Positions 27,642 to 36,635 of a DNA stretch of 58,529 bases are shown here, piece by piece. A program made the position numbers and the translations under genes. Origin of the DNA: JBAXXL01 sp038206725 (lineage in GTDB: Bacteria; Bacteroidota; Ignavibacteria; Kapaibacteriales; UBA2268). Every line of letters starts with the position of its first letter. Within the stretch, counting starts at the first letter, position 1. The DNA lies in the NCBI GenBank assembly GCA_038206725.1, contig JBBRAO010000018.1, forward strand, positions 1-58,529, in the 5' to 3' direction. The notes beneath the pieces were generated by a model that saw only the letters and a program-made list of their open reading frames with translations, did not search any database and was not told the origin of the DNA.

Positions 27642-27654
27642 GCCCTGAAAGGGC
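27642..27654. repeat. Short palindrome GCCCTGAAAGGGC
   Basis: A 5-base inverted repeat around TGA followed by GAAATACGATAG, a sequence type that recurs in intergenic DNA of many bacteria. Part of the 27466-28060 gene-free block. Confidence 0.4.
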
Positions 27655-27683
27655 GAAATACGATAGCCGGATGTTGTTAAAAT

Positions 27684-27840
27684 AAACCTTATTTCATATT
27701 ATAACCTTAGTAGAAAAAAGATATTTGCGAATGCGCTAACCTTATTACCTTATTTTCAGCAATTAATAAGGTAATAAAGTCAAATAATGATGGTGCCGGA
27801 TTTTCTACTAAAGTTGATATGGGAAATAAGGTTTTTCAGA
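27684..27840. repeat. Interrupted copy of the AAACCTTATTT...AAATAAGGTTTTTC palindromic repeat
   Basis: The ends match the uninterrupted 52-base element at 48102-48153: AAACCTTATTTCATATT and AACCTTAGTA at the left (27684-27712), TATGGGAAATAAGG and TTTTTCAG at the right (27818-27839). About 105 bases absent from the other copy lie between them. Confidence 0.8.
27708..27810. mobile_element. MITE-like insertion inside the palindromic repeat
   Basis: Terminal inverted repeats TAGTAGAAAA (27708-27717) and TTTTCTACTA (27801-27810) are perfect over 10 bases. Inside is a second, perfect 13-base palindrome TTATTACCTTATT / AATAAGGTAATAA (27742-27754, 27765-27777). There is no coding capacity. It occupies the point where the copy at 48102-48153 is continuous, so it behaves like a small non-autonomous element; no clear target duplication could be fixed because the edges are AT-rich. 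Confidence 0.6.
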
Positions 27841-27960
27841 TTCTTTGAAGGTATCGTGCCCAAAGACACATTGTGGTCACCGTTCAGCTTCTTTTCTATA
27901 AACATCTCATCCCTAAAGGTATGGTCTTCTTCACATTCAAAATTCAAAATTGTTTGAAGG

Positions 27961-27987
27961 TGGATTTCCGATCAAGCCGGAAATGAC
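27961..27987 (-). repeat. REP-like repeat
   Basis: Minus-strand GTCATTTCCGGCTTGATCGGAAATCCA (given in two parts: GTCATTTCCGGC, GATCGGAAATCCA) with a TTTCCG/CGGAAA hairpin. Same family as 4473-4580 and 58161-58256. Confidence 0.65.
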
Positions 27988-28009
27988 TAACCAAATCCTT
28001 TAATCCAAA

Positions 28010-28035
28010 AAATCCTTTGAATTCCGGTTCAGACA
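28010..28035 (+). repeat. Dispersed repeat AAATCCTTTGAAT...GGTTCAGACA, copy 1
   Basis: Matches the reverse complement of 58196-58221 with three or four differences. The flanking ATTCAAAATTCAAAATT is itself repeated at 27936-27953 and 28044-28061. Confidence 0.6.
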
Positions 28036-28060
28036 AATTCTTCGCATTCAAAATTCAAAA

Positions 28061-28681
28061 TTACTTATTATCTGCTAAGCTTTTGAACATCATACTAAAA
28101 TATTCGAATTGTTTTGCTCTGCCCAACGAGGCTATCTCATTCAATACAAGATGATACATTTTGTTTTTCTCTAATCGCGTCATATTTGAGATACTTGACT
28201 CCTCTGCTTTGGTTCCGCTCGCGGCATAGATTTGAGTATAGAAGTTCTTGTCCGAAGTCTTCAAAAACTCGTCCAACGTTACACCATAGCTTGAAAATAA
28301 AATCTGAATCAACTTATCCGCTCTGCACCAACTTTTAACTTTCGAGATAATAAGCTCTCGTTGAGCCGGGTCGGAGTAGAATACAAAATCCGCAACCGAT
28401 GCCTTTAATATCTGCTTCTCTTTCTTCGATAAATTCTGTGAAATATCCTCTGGTGTTGTCCAGCGGTGTTCATAATCAATCATAGTCTTATCTAATTGAA
28501 TAAGTGCAAACGGGCGTAATTCAGCAATCGAATAAAACGATGCTACAAGCGAATTGCCAAATTCGTTCTCCAAACTTGTCAGTTCAGCCAATACTTGGCT
28601 TTTGTCGTTATACTGTGACAAAAGCCTATTTGACCATCCGACTAAAACTAACACTATAATAATAAATTTAAAAGGCATCAT
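28061..28681 (-). CDS. Hypothetical exported protein (206 aa)
   Basis: Unrecognised family. Signal peptide at the N-terminus (FKFIIIVLVLVGWSNRLLS, cleavage near SQ), then a mainly helical, charged mature part with motifs such as LSKKEKQILKASVADFVF and VTLDEFLKTSDKNFYTQIYAAS. One Cys. Two adjacent ATG codons (28681, 28678) are equally good starts. Transcribed alone, ending in the repeat block at 27466-28060; the neighbour upstream (28849-33924) on the same strand is separated by a strong terminator. Confidence 0.7.
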   Translation of the reverse strand: MMPFKFIIIVLVLVGWSNRLLSQYNDKSQVLAELTSLENEFGNSLVASFYSIAELRPFALIQLDKTMIDYEHRWTTPEDISQNLSKKEKQILKASVADFVFYSDPAQRELIISKVKSWCRADKLIQILFSSYGVTLDEFLKTSDKNFYTQIYAASGTKAEESSISNMTRLEKNKMYHLVLNEIASLGRAKQFEYFSMMFKSLADNK

Positions 28682-28787
28682 ATCCGCCTCCGGTAATTGT
28701 TTTTAAGTTTTATAACTGTTTAAAAGCAAAAACTATGCCGAGACGTAAATCAGATATATTTTTATAATTATAAAAGACCCCCCTAAT

Positions 28788-28825
28788 AAAAAAATCAGCC
28801 TCGCACTATAGCGTGAGGCTGATTT
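28788..28825 (-). terminator. Terminator of the 1691-aa Ig/T9SS gene
   Basis: Minus-strand AATCAGCCTCACGC pairs with GTGCGAGGCTGATT around TATA with one mismatch near the loop, followed by six or seven T. Lies about 25 bases past the stop. Confidence 0.9.
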
Positions 28826-28848
28826 ATCGTTAGGGAATTAATGAAATT

Positions 28849-31800
28849 TTATTGTAGAATCACAAACGGTAATGTGATAAATTTATCACCCTTCTGTATC
28901 AATACAAAGTACGATCCCGTTGCAATATTGAGTTTACCTGTATCAATTGTTAAGTTGTGCGCACCTTCCACATAAGTGCCGTTTGCCAATGTACTGACCA
29001 CTTGACCTGTACTTGAATAAAGTACTATGTTCACCGGTCCTGTTTCTGCAACACTAAAGTTTAATGTACAAGTTGTGCTTACCGGATTAGGTGTGATTCT
29101 CGCATTGAAAGCATTAGTAACTTCATCGTTAACCTTTACAACTGTTACCAGAGCAGAATAGACTGTATCGCATTGATTGTAAACCATACAATGGTAGTGT
29201 CCTGCATCTTGAGGCGTATAGTTCGGAATAACTAAAGTTTGCGTCGTACAATAGAATTCTGAATCTTTGTCTTTGAACCAGAAGAATTTCAAATGGGCTC
29301 CCGACGCGTTTACAAATAATGTAACGGTTTCACCTACTTGCGCATTTTCCATTCCTATTGATTGCGATAAGATAAACGGTTTTTCGTAGATTTTTACATT
29401 CACTTCGTCGGAGAATACGAATGTTTCGTCTGGTTTAACAGATATCTTGCATTTGAAATCGCCTGCGTGAATAGGAGCAAACTTCTTGATAATCATTTCT
29501 TTAGTATCTGTACCGAAGTAATGAGCGTCATTCTTTATGGAATCATTATTTCTATACCATCTGTAAGTAACTAATCCGTGTCCGACTACTTGAGTTTCGA
29601 CTACCAAACGCGCGTCATCACCTTCGCAAATTTCTTGTGATTTCGGTTGCGTTACTATTTTAACAGTTGTTGGGTCGAAATATGGCAATAACGAGAATTT
29701 TTCGGAGATTACTTTTCTAAATTCGTCGCATCGTCCGTAAACAATAACATAGTATTCCTTAGAATAATCCATTTCTCTTACGTCATAAATGAACATTCTA
29801 TAAGTATCTGTTGAGTCTTCATAATCCATAACCACACGGTCCATATTATTCAGCAGTTGACCACCGCGGTACCATTCTATACGTGGTACACCATCAGGAG
29901 CAAAACCTAAAGCGTCAATTTTCAGAGCGAAAGATGCATTATAACCCGGTTTCACATATTGTGACGTAGGTGATTTTACGATAAAAGGTTGGTCATAAAC
30001 ACGAACTTCAATATCCTTTGTTCTTGAGGAATCGGTTCCCAAAAGGCTTCGAACTATGCAGTAGTATATTCCGCTGTCTGTAAGCTGAGCTGAATCAATA
30101 ATAAATATTGGGTTATTGCTGTTTTCAATGAGTTCACCGTTTTTGTACCATTCGTAGTTCCATAAACCGGCATTAGTCTCTACACCAAGATACAGCATTT
30201 CACCAACGCAGATTTTCTCGAGATAATCCAATTTTGTAATAACGGGTATTGGGCGCAAAGTCGTAAATTCGAATGTTTTTGACCAATTGGTTGTAAAATC
30301 ATCCACTTTGGCTAAAACACGCCAATAGTAAGTAGTGCCGAAATCAAGTTGAACATCGCTCAAGTACGCTACATCAACTAATGTGTCCACTACATTTACA
30401 TTGAAATTGATATCTTTTGAAATTTGTATATGATAAAGATACATTTTTGCTAATTCATAGTATATTTCACTAAAATCTTGCCATACGAAATCGAATGAAT
30501 AATCCATCACCTTAGCTTTATCGGCTGGCGAAATTAATAGAGGAGCAGGCATTTGGAAGTCAACATAATTCGGAAGTTCATCGTAACCTATTTCGTTACG
30601 AACCCCAAAATTGTCATAAGCGTAAAAAATGTATTCTATGCTCTTAAGTCCGCTGAATCCTGCCGGTATTTCAAATGTTAAAGTTGTGTTGCTTGTACCG
30701 GTTTCTAAAACCTTTTCTTCTTCTTGCCAAACCAATTCGCCTTCAGCGCGATATTTGAATCCGACTTTTGCTATTTCTTTTGTTTCATCTGTTACTTTTA
30801 TATCAAAAGCTAATGCTCGCTCAAGTGATAATAAAGTCAAGTCAGGAACTTTCATTATTTCCAAATAAGGTATCACATTATCGGCAACCGCTAAATGGAT
30901 CGGATATGTTTGCGGTTCGAATTCAGGAATGGAAACTGCAATTCCTTTACTTGTTTCCGCAGTAATATAGAATTCCACTGAAGGATTGTTTACTAATCGA
31001 TCAGGAATAATTGCTTCATATAATTTATTGGCTTTGCGAACCAATTCAAAATGGAATACTGAATCTTCTCCGAATCTACGGCAGTAAAGTATCGGTTTCA
31101 CTAAAGGATTGTTGTTATCATCTATCACTACTACGCCAAATTTTATAGCTGTTGAAGCAGGATGTGATTTGGTTAATAAACTTTTGTCTTCAAGTATTAA
31201 TTGTGGACGAGAAGATGTATTGTACCATCCGCTTATACCAAGAATTTGACCTGAGCATCCGTAATCATTTTTGATATAAACACTACTTGCGGAAATCGCT
31301 TTTTTGCTTGTCCCATTGCTATTTAATGCTTCAATTACTAAATCATAGTAACCTGTAGGTATATCCGATGGAATTGAACAATTTGCAATATATTTTCGAT
31401 TTTCAGTTAAAGTGCTATTTACCATCAAGTTTATTGAACCGGATTGGTTTTTCAAACTGACTTTCAAGATATTATTGACCAAGAAATTTTGTACAAATAC
31501 TCCATTTTCCGCTAACACGGTAAATGTAGTTTGTAAATCCAATGTATTTGCTGTATTGATTACTAACGGGTGCTCGGCAACCGGAGTTAAAACAGCCATA
31601 ATAGTTGAATTATCCCTAACTATATTTATGGAGTAATCGGCTTTTGCGTCGGTCTTTGTATCTAAGCGTACAACACCGATTCTAATCTCCTGGATTTCGT
31701 AATCATAACCCGCTTGGTTAATCAAATTCTTACGGATTTTAGCGATACTTGTGTAGTTGCTTACTGATTTTTCGAGAGGTAAAACAAAACTTAAAGCTTG

Positions 31801-33924
31801 ATTATGTAGCTTGTTCTTTGACATTAACGATACAACAACACCCCACTGAGCATCATCGTTACCCGCAAATTCGATATTGAAATCACCGGTTTGTAAAACT
31901 TGTTTTATATCAGCCATAGATAGGCTATGAAGTTTGATACCATAGGTATTATTAATTATTCCGCGGATTTGACCATCATATTGATTGTTAAATACCCACG
32001 ATATTCCTTTTTCATATTTAGGCAGATTGTAAACCATATCTTCTGATTGGTACCAACGACCCCAATTCCCATTTTCAGGATCAACATAAAGCAATTTTTC
32101 CGTAAATGCTACAAAAGATTGATTCAATGATTTGTATATACCGTTTGGTACTTTTTCGAAAGCACCGGTCAACGCACGGCGCATAGTTTCGAATGAGCCG
32201 CTTGTTGGCACTTTTTCATACATAGTTCTAAACAATTCTAATCTCTCTTTATCGCTTCCTTCGGGTACACTATTTTCAAAAATAAAGCGCCAATAAAGTG
32301 CAAACCTATCTTTGGTATCATAATAATCATCTTGATATCTATCAGGATACAGAGGTGTATCCATATTTTTTAAAAATGAATTTACTATAATTGGATATTG
32401 TGTCTGCGGAAGTTTAAATTCCGAATTATAAGGTTTTTGCGTAATAATGCTTTGCATAGCGGCGGCTTGCGCATTATACAACCAATTTGGCGCATAATGA
32501 TAAGATTCTTTCCAACTGTGCATTACAAAATGATGGAATGCTTCGGCTACTGAAGTTGCCATAGCATCGTAATCATTTATATATTCAGGTTTATAACCAT
32601 CAGGTTCACGCAAAGTGGAAGGAATATACATTATGCATCTTCCGTCACTTTTGAAAGTAAATGAAGAGCCATCGAATCCATTGTCTCTTTTTATACCGTG
32701 GTATGGTGTATCGCCGTCATAAACAGCTATTTCGATATTTTTATTTCTATCAATTGGTTTATTAGTAACTACTTTTTCATCATCTGCTGCGTAAGAAACA
32801 CCTTCGCACATTTGATATTGATTAACCGCTTTTTTCCAAGCATCTTCATAAGAACTTCTTAGATTTGACAAAAAGTCGGAAATTGAAATTTCCTCTACCG
32901 TGATGAAAAAGTCGTTTGTGTAATATATCGTATAATCATTTGTATTAGGGTCTTGATAACCTTGATTGGACGGTATATCCCGCGAAATTTTATGTTCAGG
33001 CACCAGGCATACGTCGTCGAAAGATTTCAAATAAGTATAATCTTCCTCGTAAGCATTCCTTCTATATAATAATACTTCGCATATTCCGGTTTCATAGCGT
33101 CCAGGCTCGAATCGGAAATCAATAACTCCATTATCAGAATACAAGTTATCTTGTCTGTCATAAACAATACCTGTCATCGAGCGAACGATAATACTATACA
33201 TATAATAATTAGTAACATCTAAGTTATTGATGTGTACATTGAACTTTGCCTTTGTAGGTATATCGTTTTCTGTTACAGTCAGGTAATTATATACCATTTG
33301 GCTATATTCGTTACCTGTAGAAAAATACCGCATAGACTCGCTATCGGCGGGTGTAACTGTGATAGCCGGTATATCGGCTTCTAATCCGGTATCGGTTTTA
33401 CCTGTTTCCGCGTGAAGTGGAATCTTGAAACCTATTTTGACATCATCGCAGAAATAATCGATTCGCTCGATTTGTTTATCTGCAAAACGAATAAATACTT
33501 CGTAATTTTTATCTTTATATTCTACAGTAGCTTTGTAATTGTAGTAAATTCCAGTTCGATTATTTTCTTCTGGGGTTACTTCAATTTTACTGTCAGGTTT
33601 TTGACTGTTATAGAAAGCCATATAAAGGTATAAACGAATAATTTTTGAATTATCGTCCCCAACTAATAGATGAGGTTTACAGCTCATAAACAGATTAAAT
33701 TCATAAGGCATTAAGAATTTTTCTGAACAGCTCTGCGCATATATAGTTTTGCTGTTTGGTGATGTGATGAAGGATTCTTCGACTATAAAAGGCGTATTGA
33801 AAAAGACAGCCTTTACATATTCGTGTTCCAAAGGTTTTGTGCTTAGAACCAAATCATCTTCTTGAGCTTTTAGTGCTACACTACAAAGTGCAAACAAAAC
33901 TAATAAATATATAATTTTTTTCAT
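28849..33924 (-). CDS. Very large T9SS-secreted protein with peptidase-like core, FN3-like and Ig-like domains
   Basis: 1691 residues. Signal peptide (KIIYLLVLFALCSVALKAQ). N-terminal beta domains to about 430. A helical core around 455-600 resembles the gluzincin/peptidase-MA arrangement, but where HExxH is expected it reads AEAFHHFVMHSW (H464-H465) and the downstream WLxEGxAE position reads NWLYNAQAAAMQ, so the zinc ligands look lost. Later beta domains lead to an FN3-like unit (PLLISPADKAKV to YYWRVLAKVDDF), several Ig-like domains with YEWYKNGELIE and SGIYYCIV, and a T9SS type A tail (ARITPNPVSTTCTLNF to FVILQ). Second gene of an operon, 14 bases after the VWA gene. Function unknown; probably surface-attached. 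Confidence 0.85.
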   Translation of the reverse strand: MKKIIYLLVLFALCSVALKAQEDDLVLSTKPLEHEYVKAVFFNTPFIVEESFITSPNSKTIYAQSCSEKFLMPYEFNLFMSCKPHLLVGDDNSKIIRLYLYMAFYNSQKPDSKIEVTPEENNRTGIYYNYKATVEYKDKNYEVFIRFADKQIERIDYFCDDVKIGFKIPLHAETGKTDTGLEADIPAITVTPADSESMRYFSTGNEYSQMVYNYLTVTENDIPTKAKFNVHINNLDVTNYYMYSIIVRSMTGIVYDRQDNLYSDNGVIDFRFEPGRYETGICEVLLYRRNAYEEDYTYLKSFDDVCLVPEHKISRDIPSNQGYQDPNTNDYTIYYTNDFFITVEEISISDFLSNLRSSYEDAWKKAVNQYQMCEGVSYAADDEKVVTNKPIDRNKNIEIAVYDGDTPYHGIKRDNGFDGSSFTFKSDGRCIMYIPSTLREPDGYKPEYINDYDAMATSVAEAFHHFVMHSWKESYHYAPNWLYNAQAAAMQSIITQKPYNSEFKLPQTQYPIIVNSFLKNMDTPLYPDRYQDDYYDTKDRFALYWRFIFENSVPEGSDKERLELFRTMYEKVPTSGSFETMRRALTGAFEKVPNGIYKSLNQSFVAFTEKLLYVDPENGNWGRWYQSEDMVYNLPKYEKGISWVFNNQYDGQIRGIINNTYGIKLHSLSMADIKQVLQTGDFNIEFAGNDDAQWGVVVSLMSKNKLHNQALSFVLPLEKSVSNYTSIAKIRKNLINQAGYDYEIQEIRIGVVRLDTKTDAKADYSINIVRDNSTIMAVLTPVAEHPLVINTANTLDLQTTFTVLAENGVFVQNFLVNNILKVSLKNQSGSINLMVNSTLTENRKYIANCSIPSDIPTGYYDLVIEALNSNGTSKKAISASSVYIKNDYGCSGQILGISGWYNTSSRPQLILEDKSLLTKSHPASTAIKFGVVVIDDNNNPLVKPILYCRRFGEDSVFHFELVRKANKLYEAIIPDRLVNNPSVEFYITAETSKGIAVSIPEFEPQTYPIHLAVADNVIPYLEIMKVPDLTLLSLERALAFDIKVTDETKEIAKVGFKYRAEGELVWQEEEKVLETGTSNTTLTFEIPAGFSGLKSIEYIFYAYDNFGVRNEIGYDELPNYVDFQMPAPLLISPADKAKVMDYSFDFVWQDFSEIYYELAKMYLYHIQISKDINFNVNVVDTLVDVAYLSDVQLDFGTTYYWRVLAKVDDFTTNWSKTFEFTTLRPIPVITKLDYLEKICVGEMLYLGVETNAGLWNYEWYKNGELIENSNNPIFIIDSAQLTDSGIYYCIVRSLLGTDSSRTKDIEVRVYDQPFIVKSPTSQYVKPGYNASFALKIDALGFAPDGVPRIEWYRGGQLLNNMDRVVMDYEDSTDTYRMFIYDVREMDYSKEYYVIVYGRCDEFRKVISEKFSLLPYFDPTTVKIVTQPKSQEICEGDDARLVVETQVVGHGLVTYRWYRNNDSIKNDAHYFGTDTKEMIIKKFAPIHAGDFKCKISVKPDETFVFSDEVNVKIYEKPFILSQSIGMENAQVGETVTLFVNASGAHLKFFWFKDKDSEFYCTTQTLVIPNYTPQDAGHYHCMVYNQCDTVYSALVTVVKVNDEVTNAFNARITPNPVSTTCTLNFSVAETGPVNIVLYSSTGQVVSTLANGTYVEGAHNLTIDTGKLNIATGSYFVLIQKGDKFITLPFVILQ

Positions 33925-33938
33925 TGTTTTTTTCCTTA

Positions 33939-35366
33939 TTACTTTGTTAGACTATTATAGTGAACTTTAACTAAAACTTTTTTAGGTACTTGTGTATTCT
34001 CGATATTTTTCGATTTGAACACAATCCTATAGGTATTTGTTAAATCGTTGATTATCATTCTCGGCAAAGATTCGATTCCACTAACGATATCTTGCGCCTT
34101 ACCTTGATAAACTTGGTCTTTTACAAAATGCAGATACTGATTCTGCTGATTTTGATCGAAAAAATCATAAAATGGATAAACTGCTATTTCGCGTTTGTTC
34201 AAAAGATTTCTGATATTATCCAAATTCCAATTAGGCGGCGAAACTGTGTGAGAGTCTTCATAAGCCGGATTATCTGTCAATAGAACAAACATCTTGCGAG
34301 CATTTTCCCTAAATGTCATACCTGAAGCCATTGATAAAGCGCCAAAAGCATTTTCAACGTTGTCACCGTTTTCGGTAATACCGTGAATACCTACAGCTAA
34401 TTCATTAATTGAGTTCATAATTAACGCTTTATCCGAGGTCAGATTTCTAAAATTACAAGTATATGTGTTGTCTCCGAAAAGAACGATGCCGATTCTCGCA
34501 TCTACAAACGAGCCGTCAAGCGAATCAACCAATTTGGCTAATTGTGTTTTTATAGCATCCAATTTACCTGCCATACTGCTCGTTACGTCAATAATAAAAA
34601 CTATATCAGCCGGTGTGATATTATTTCTTTCTTGTGGATTGTAGAACATATACGGTTGAACTTGAACAGTGCCATCGAATATTTCAAAATTATCTTCGTT
34701 GAAACTATCAATTTTTGGACACGAACCCGATAATTGAACATCCAAATAGACGAATAATGATTTCCTATCGGCATTCAAACGTGCTTCGGTATATGTAATT
34801 TCGCCTTTGAGCTCCATCTCTTCCAAAAGTTTCGGTCCCTTTACTTTCCAACCGGATAGATTGTTTTTTGCATCGGATTTGAATTCAAAACCGAACTGTA
34901 CCGTTTTCCCTGCAAAATCTGTAACATCGTAATAACTTAGTTTCCAATCAACTTTCCCTGTGCGTGTGTCTAAGAGTAATTTTTTGCCGTCGGAAATTAT
35001 GTAAATCGAACCGAAATCGTGTCCCGCTTCGATGTTACATTCCTCTTCGAACGCCAAATACAAAGTTTTACTCCATCCTGCTCCAAGAGCCGGCAATTCA
35101 ATTTTCGGGGTAAGCATCATACAATTACTATTTGGAAGATAATTATCACCTTCCATTGGACTTAGCGTTATAACACCATCATCCGTTACTTTAGGCTTTT
35201 GATTTACCCAAGAACCCGAAAATTCGTAATTAGCCATATTGCTTTTTTGAAAACTGCCATTATAAAGGATAGATCCCGATGGTACTATATCATCGCTCCT
35301 GAGACAATTCGCGCTAAACAGCAATACTGCCAATATCAGCAAATTCTTTAAATGACTTAACATCAT
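33939..35366 (-). CDS. Exported von Willebrand factor A domain protein
   Basis: 475 residues with a signal peptide (1-20). Residues about 30-175 form a jelly-roll-like beta domain ending LSGWKVKGPKL, similar to MAM or immune-inhibitor-A C-terminal modules. Residues about 253-430 are a VWA domain with MIDAS-type DVTSS (D260, T262, S264), GIVLFGD and FVLLTDNP; the second MIDAS position is Thr instead of Ser. VWA domains bind metal and protein partners. There is no T9SS tail, so it may leave the cell bound to the Ig/T9SS protein encoded 14 bases downstream, or remain periplasmic. A TATATTTG box lies 63 bases upstream. Confidence 0.85.
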   Translation of the reverse strand: MMLSHLKNLLILAVLLFSANCLRSDDIVPSGSILYNGSFQKSNMANYEFSGSWVNQKPKVTDDGVITLSPMEGDNYLPNSNCMMLTPKIELPALGAGWSKTLYLAFEEECNIEAGHDFGSIYIISDGKKLLLDTRTGKVDWKLSYYDVTDFAGKTVQFGFEFKSDAKNNLSGWKVKGPKLLEEMELKGEITYTEARLNADRKSLFVYLDVQLSGSCPKIDSFNEDNFEIFDGTVQVQPYMFYNPQERNNITPADIVFIIDVTSSMAGKLDAIKTQLAKLVDSLDGSFVDARIGIVLFGDNTYTCNFRNLTSDKALIMNSINELAVGIHGITENGDNVENAFGALSMASGMTFRENARKMFVLLTDNPAYEDSHTVSPPNWNLDNIRNLLNKREIAVYPFYDFFDQNQQNQYLHFVKDQVYQGKAQDIVSGIESLPRMIINDLTNTYRIVFKSKNIENTQVPKKVLVKVHYNSLTK

Positions 35367-35428
35367 TTATCTCCTATATATATAAATTATTTTTTGTCAA
35401 AAAAACTTTTTTATCAATACTTTTAATG

Positions 35429-35436
35429 CAAATATA
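35429..35436 (-). promoter_or_regulatory. -7 box (TATATTTG) of the VWA / Ig operon
   Basis: Exact TAnnTTTG on the minus strand, 63 bases before the ATG at 35366, in the divergent spacer with pdxB. No clear -33 TTTG. Confidence 0.5.
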
Positions 35437-35507
35437 GTGCCGAAATTCATTTTTTTAGTAATTTTACTGATATTTAATAACCAAAACTCAAATAACTAAA
35501 AAAAACG

Positions 35508-36587
35508 ATGCTAATTTTTTGCGATAATAACATTCCTTATTTAGACGAAGCATTAAAGAATATTGTTCAAATAAGATTTTTTAATGCCAACAGCTTAACA
35601 AACGGTGAATTGGTAACCTCGAAAGCCGAAGCGCTTTTCGTTCGTTCAACCATAAAGGTAAACAGCAACCTACTCGATAATACTTCAATAAAATTTGTTG
35701 CTACAGCTACAAGTGGTAATGATCACTTCGATATCCCCTATTTAGAAAAAAACGGAATATTTTACACCGATGCATTAGGAAGCAATGCTAACTCAGTTGC
35801 TGAATATGTAATTTATTCAATTTTAAGTTGGGCGGAGAGCAACAGTATAGATTTAGCAACTAAAACAATTGGGATAGTAGGATATGGCAATATCGGACAG
35901 TTAGTAGCTAAATATTCACAATATCTTGGACTTAAAATTTTAGTTAATGATCCGCCATTGAAAGATATCGGATTTGATTTCCCGGATTACAGCCACTACA
36001 CCGAGCTAAATGAGTTGATTGAAAACTCCGATATTATTACCAATCACGTACCCAAAATTCTTGATGGTATCTATAAAACTATTGGTTTATTCAATTCTGA
36101 AAATTTGAAATTGTGCAAAGAACACTCTCTATTTATTCACGCATCGCGTGGAAAAGTAGTACAAGAAAATTCGCTAATCGAGAACATACGTCCAAAAAAT
36201 ACGACGCTTATAACAGACGTTTGGGCTGATGAACCGCTTGTAAATAAAGTATTATTGAATCACTCACTTTTAGCGACACCACATATTGCCGGTCACAGCT
36301 TCGAAGGGAAAGTTCGCGGCACATTGATGGTGATTGAAGCTTATGAAAAGTATTTTGATTTAAAAGTAAATAAGGATCATATTTATAAATTACTTAAAAA
36401 CTATAAACCATTGAATAGAATTACATTTCAGGATAACCATCATATTTTATCCTTGCTACAGCAAAACCGCAAACTCAAAGAAGATGATAAATTCCTCCGC
36501 AAATTATCCACATTCGATGATGAAACCATAAAAAAAGGCTTCATCAACTATCGCCAACAATACCCTGTCCGGCACGAAATATTATAG
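35508..36587 (+). CDS. pdxB: 4-phosphoerythronate dehydrogenase
   Basis: NAD-dependent D-hydroxyacid dehydrogenase of pyridoxal 5'-phosphate synthesis by the DXP-dependent route. 359 residues. PdxB-type features: LIFCDNNIPYLDEAL at the N-terminus, VATATSGNDHFD, GSNANSVAEYVIYS, the Rossmann motif GIVGYGNIGQLVAKY, ASRGKVV with the substrate Arg, DVWADEPLVN and the catalytic-His region TPHIAGHSFEGKVRGT. The latter two distinguish PdxB from PGDH relatives. The C-terminal dimerisation part is shorter than in E. coli. No other pdx gene is nearby. It ends before a terminator at 36590. Confidence 0.9.
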   Translation: MLIFCDNNIPYLDEALKNIVQIRFFNANSLTNGELVTSKAEALFVRSTIKVNSNLLDNTSIKFVATATSGNDHFDIPYLEKNGIFYTDALGSNANSVAEYVIYSILSWAESNSIDLATKTIGIVGYGNIGQLVAKYSQYLGLKILVNDPPLKDIGFDFPDYSHYTELNELIENSDIITNHVPKILDGIYKTIGLFNSENLKLCKEHSLFIHASRGKVVQENSLIENIRPKNTTLITDVWADEPLVNKVLLNHSLLATPHIAGHSFEGKVRGTLMVIEAYEKYFDLKVNKDHIYKLLKNYKPLNRITFQDNHHILSLLQQNRKLKEDDKFLRKLSTFDDETIKKGFINYRQQYPVRHEIL

Positions 36588-36589
36588 AA

Positions 36590-36627
36590 AAAATGGCAAA
36601 AACTGAAAGAGTCTTTGCCATTTTTAA
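36590..36627. terminator. Terminator between pdxB and corA (bidirectional)
   Basis: AAAATGGCAAA (36590-36600) pairs with TTTGCCATTTT (36614-36624), a perfect 11-base stem with T-runs on both strands, filling the 48-base gap between converging genes. Confidence 0.88.
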
Positions 36628-36635
36628 ATTTTTGC

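Noticed and set aside
32521..32560. Active zinc-protease site in the 1691-residue protein
   Set aside because: The sequence is AEAFHHFVMH, not HExxH, and the third ligand position is not Glu; at best a degenerate site.
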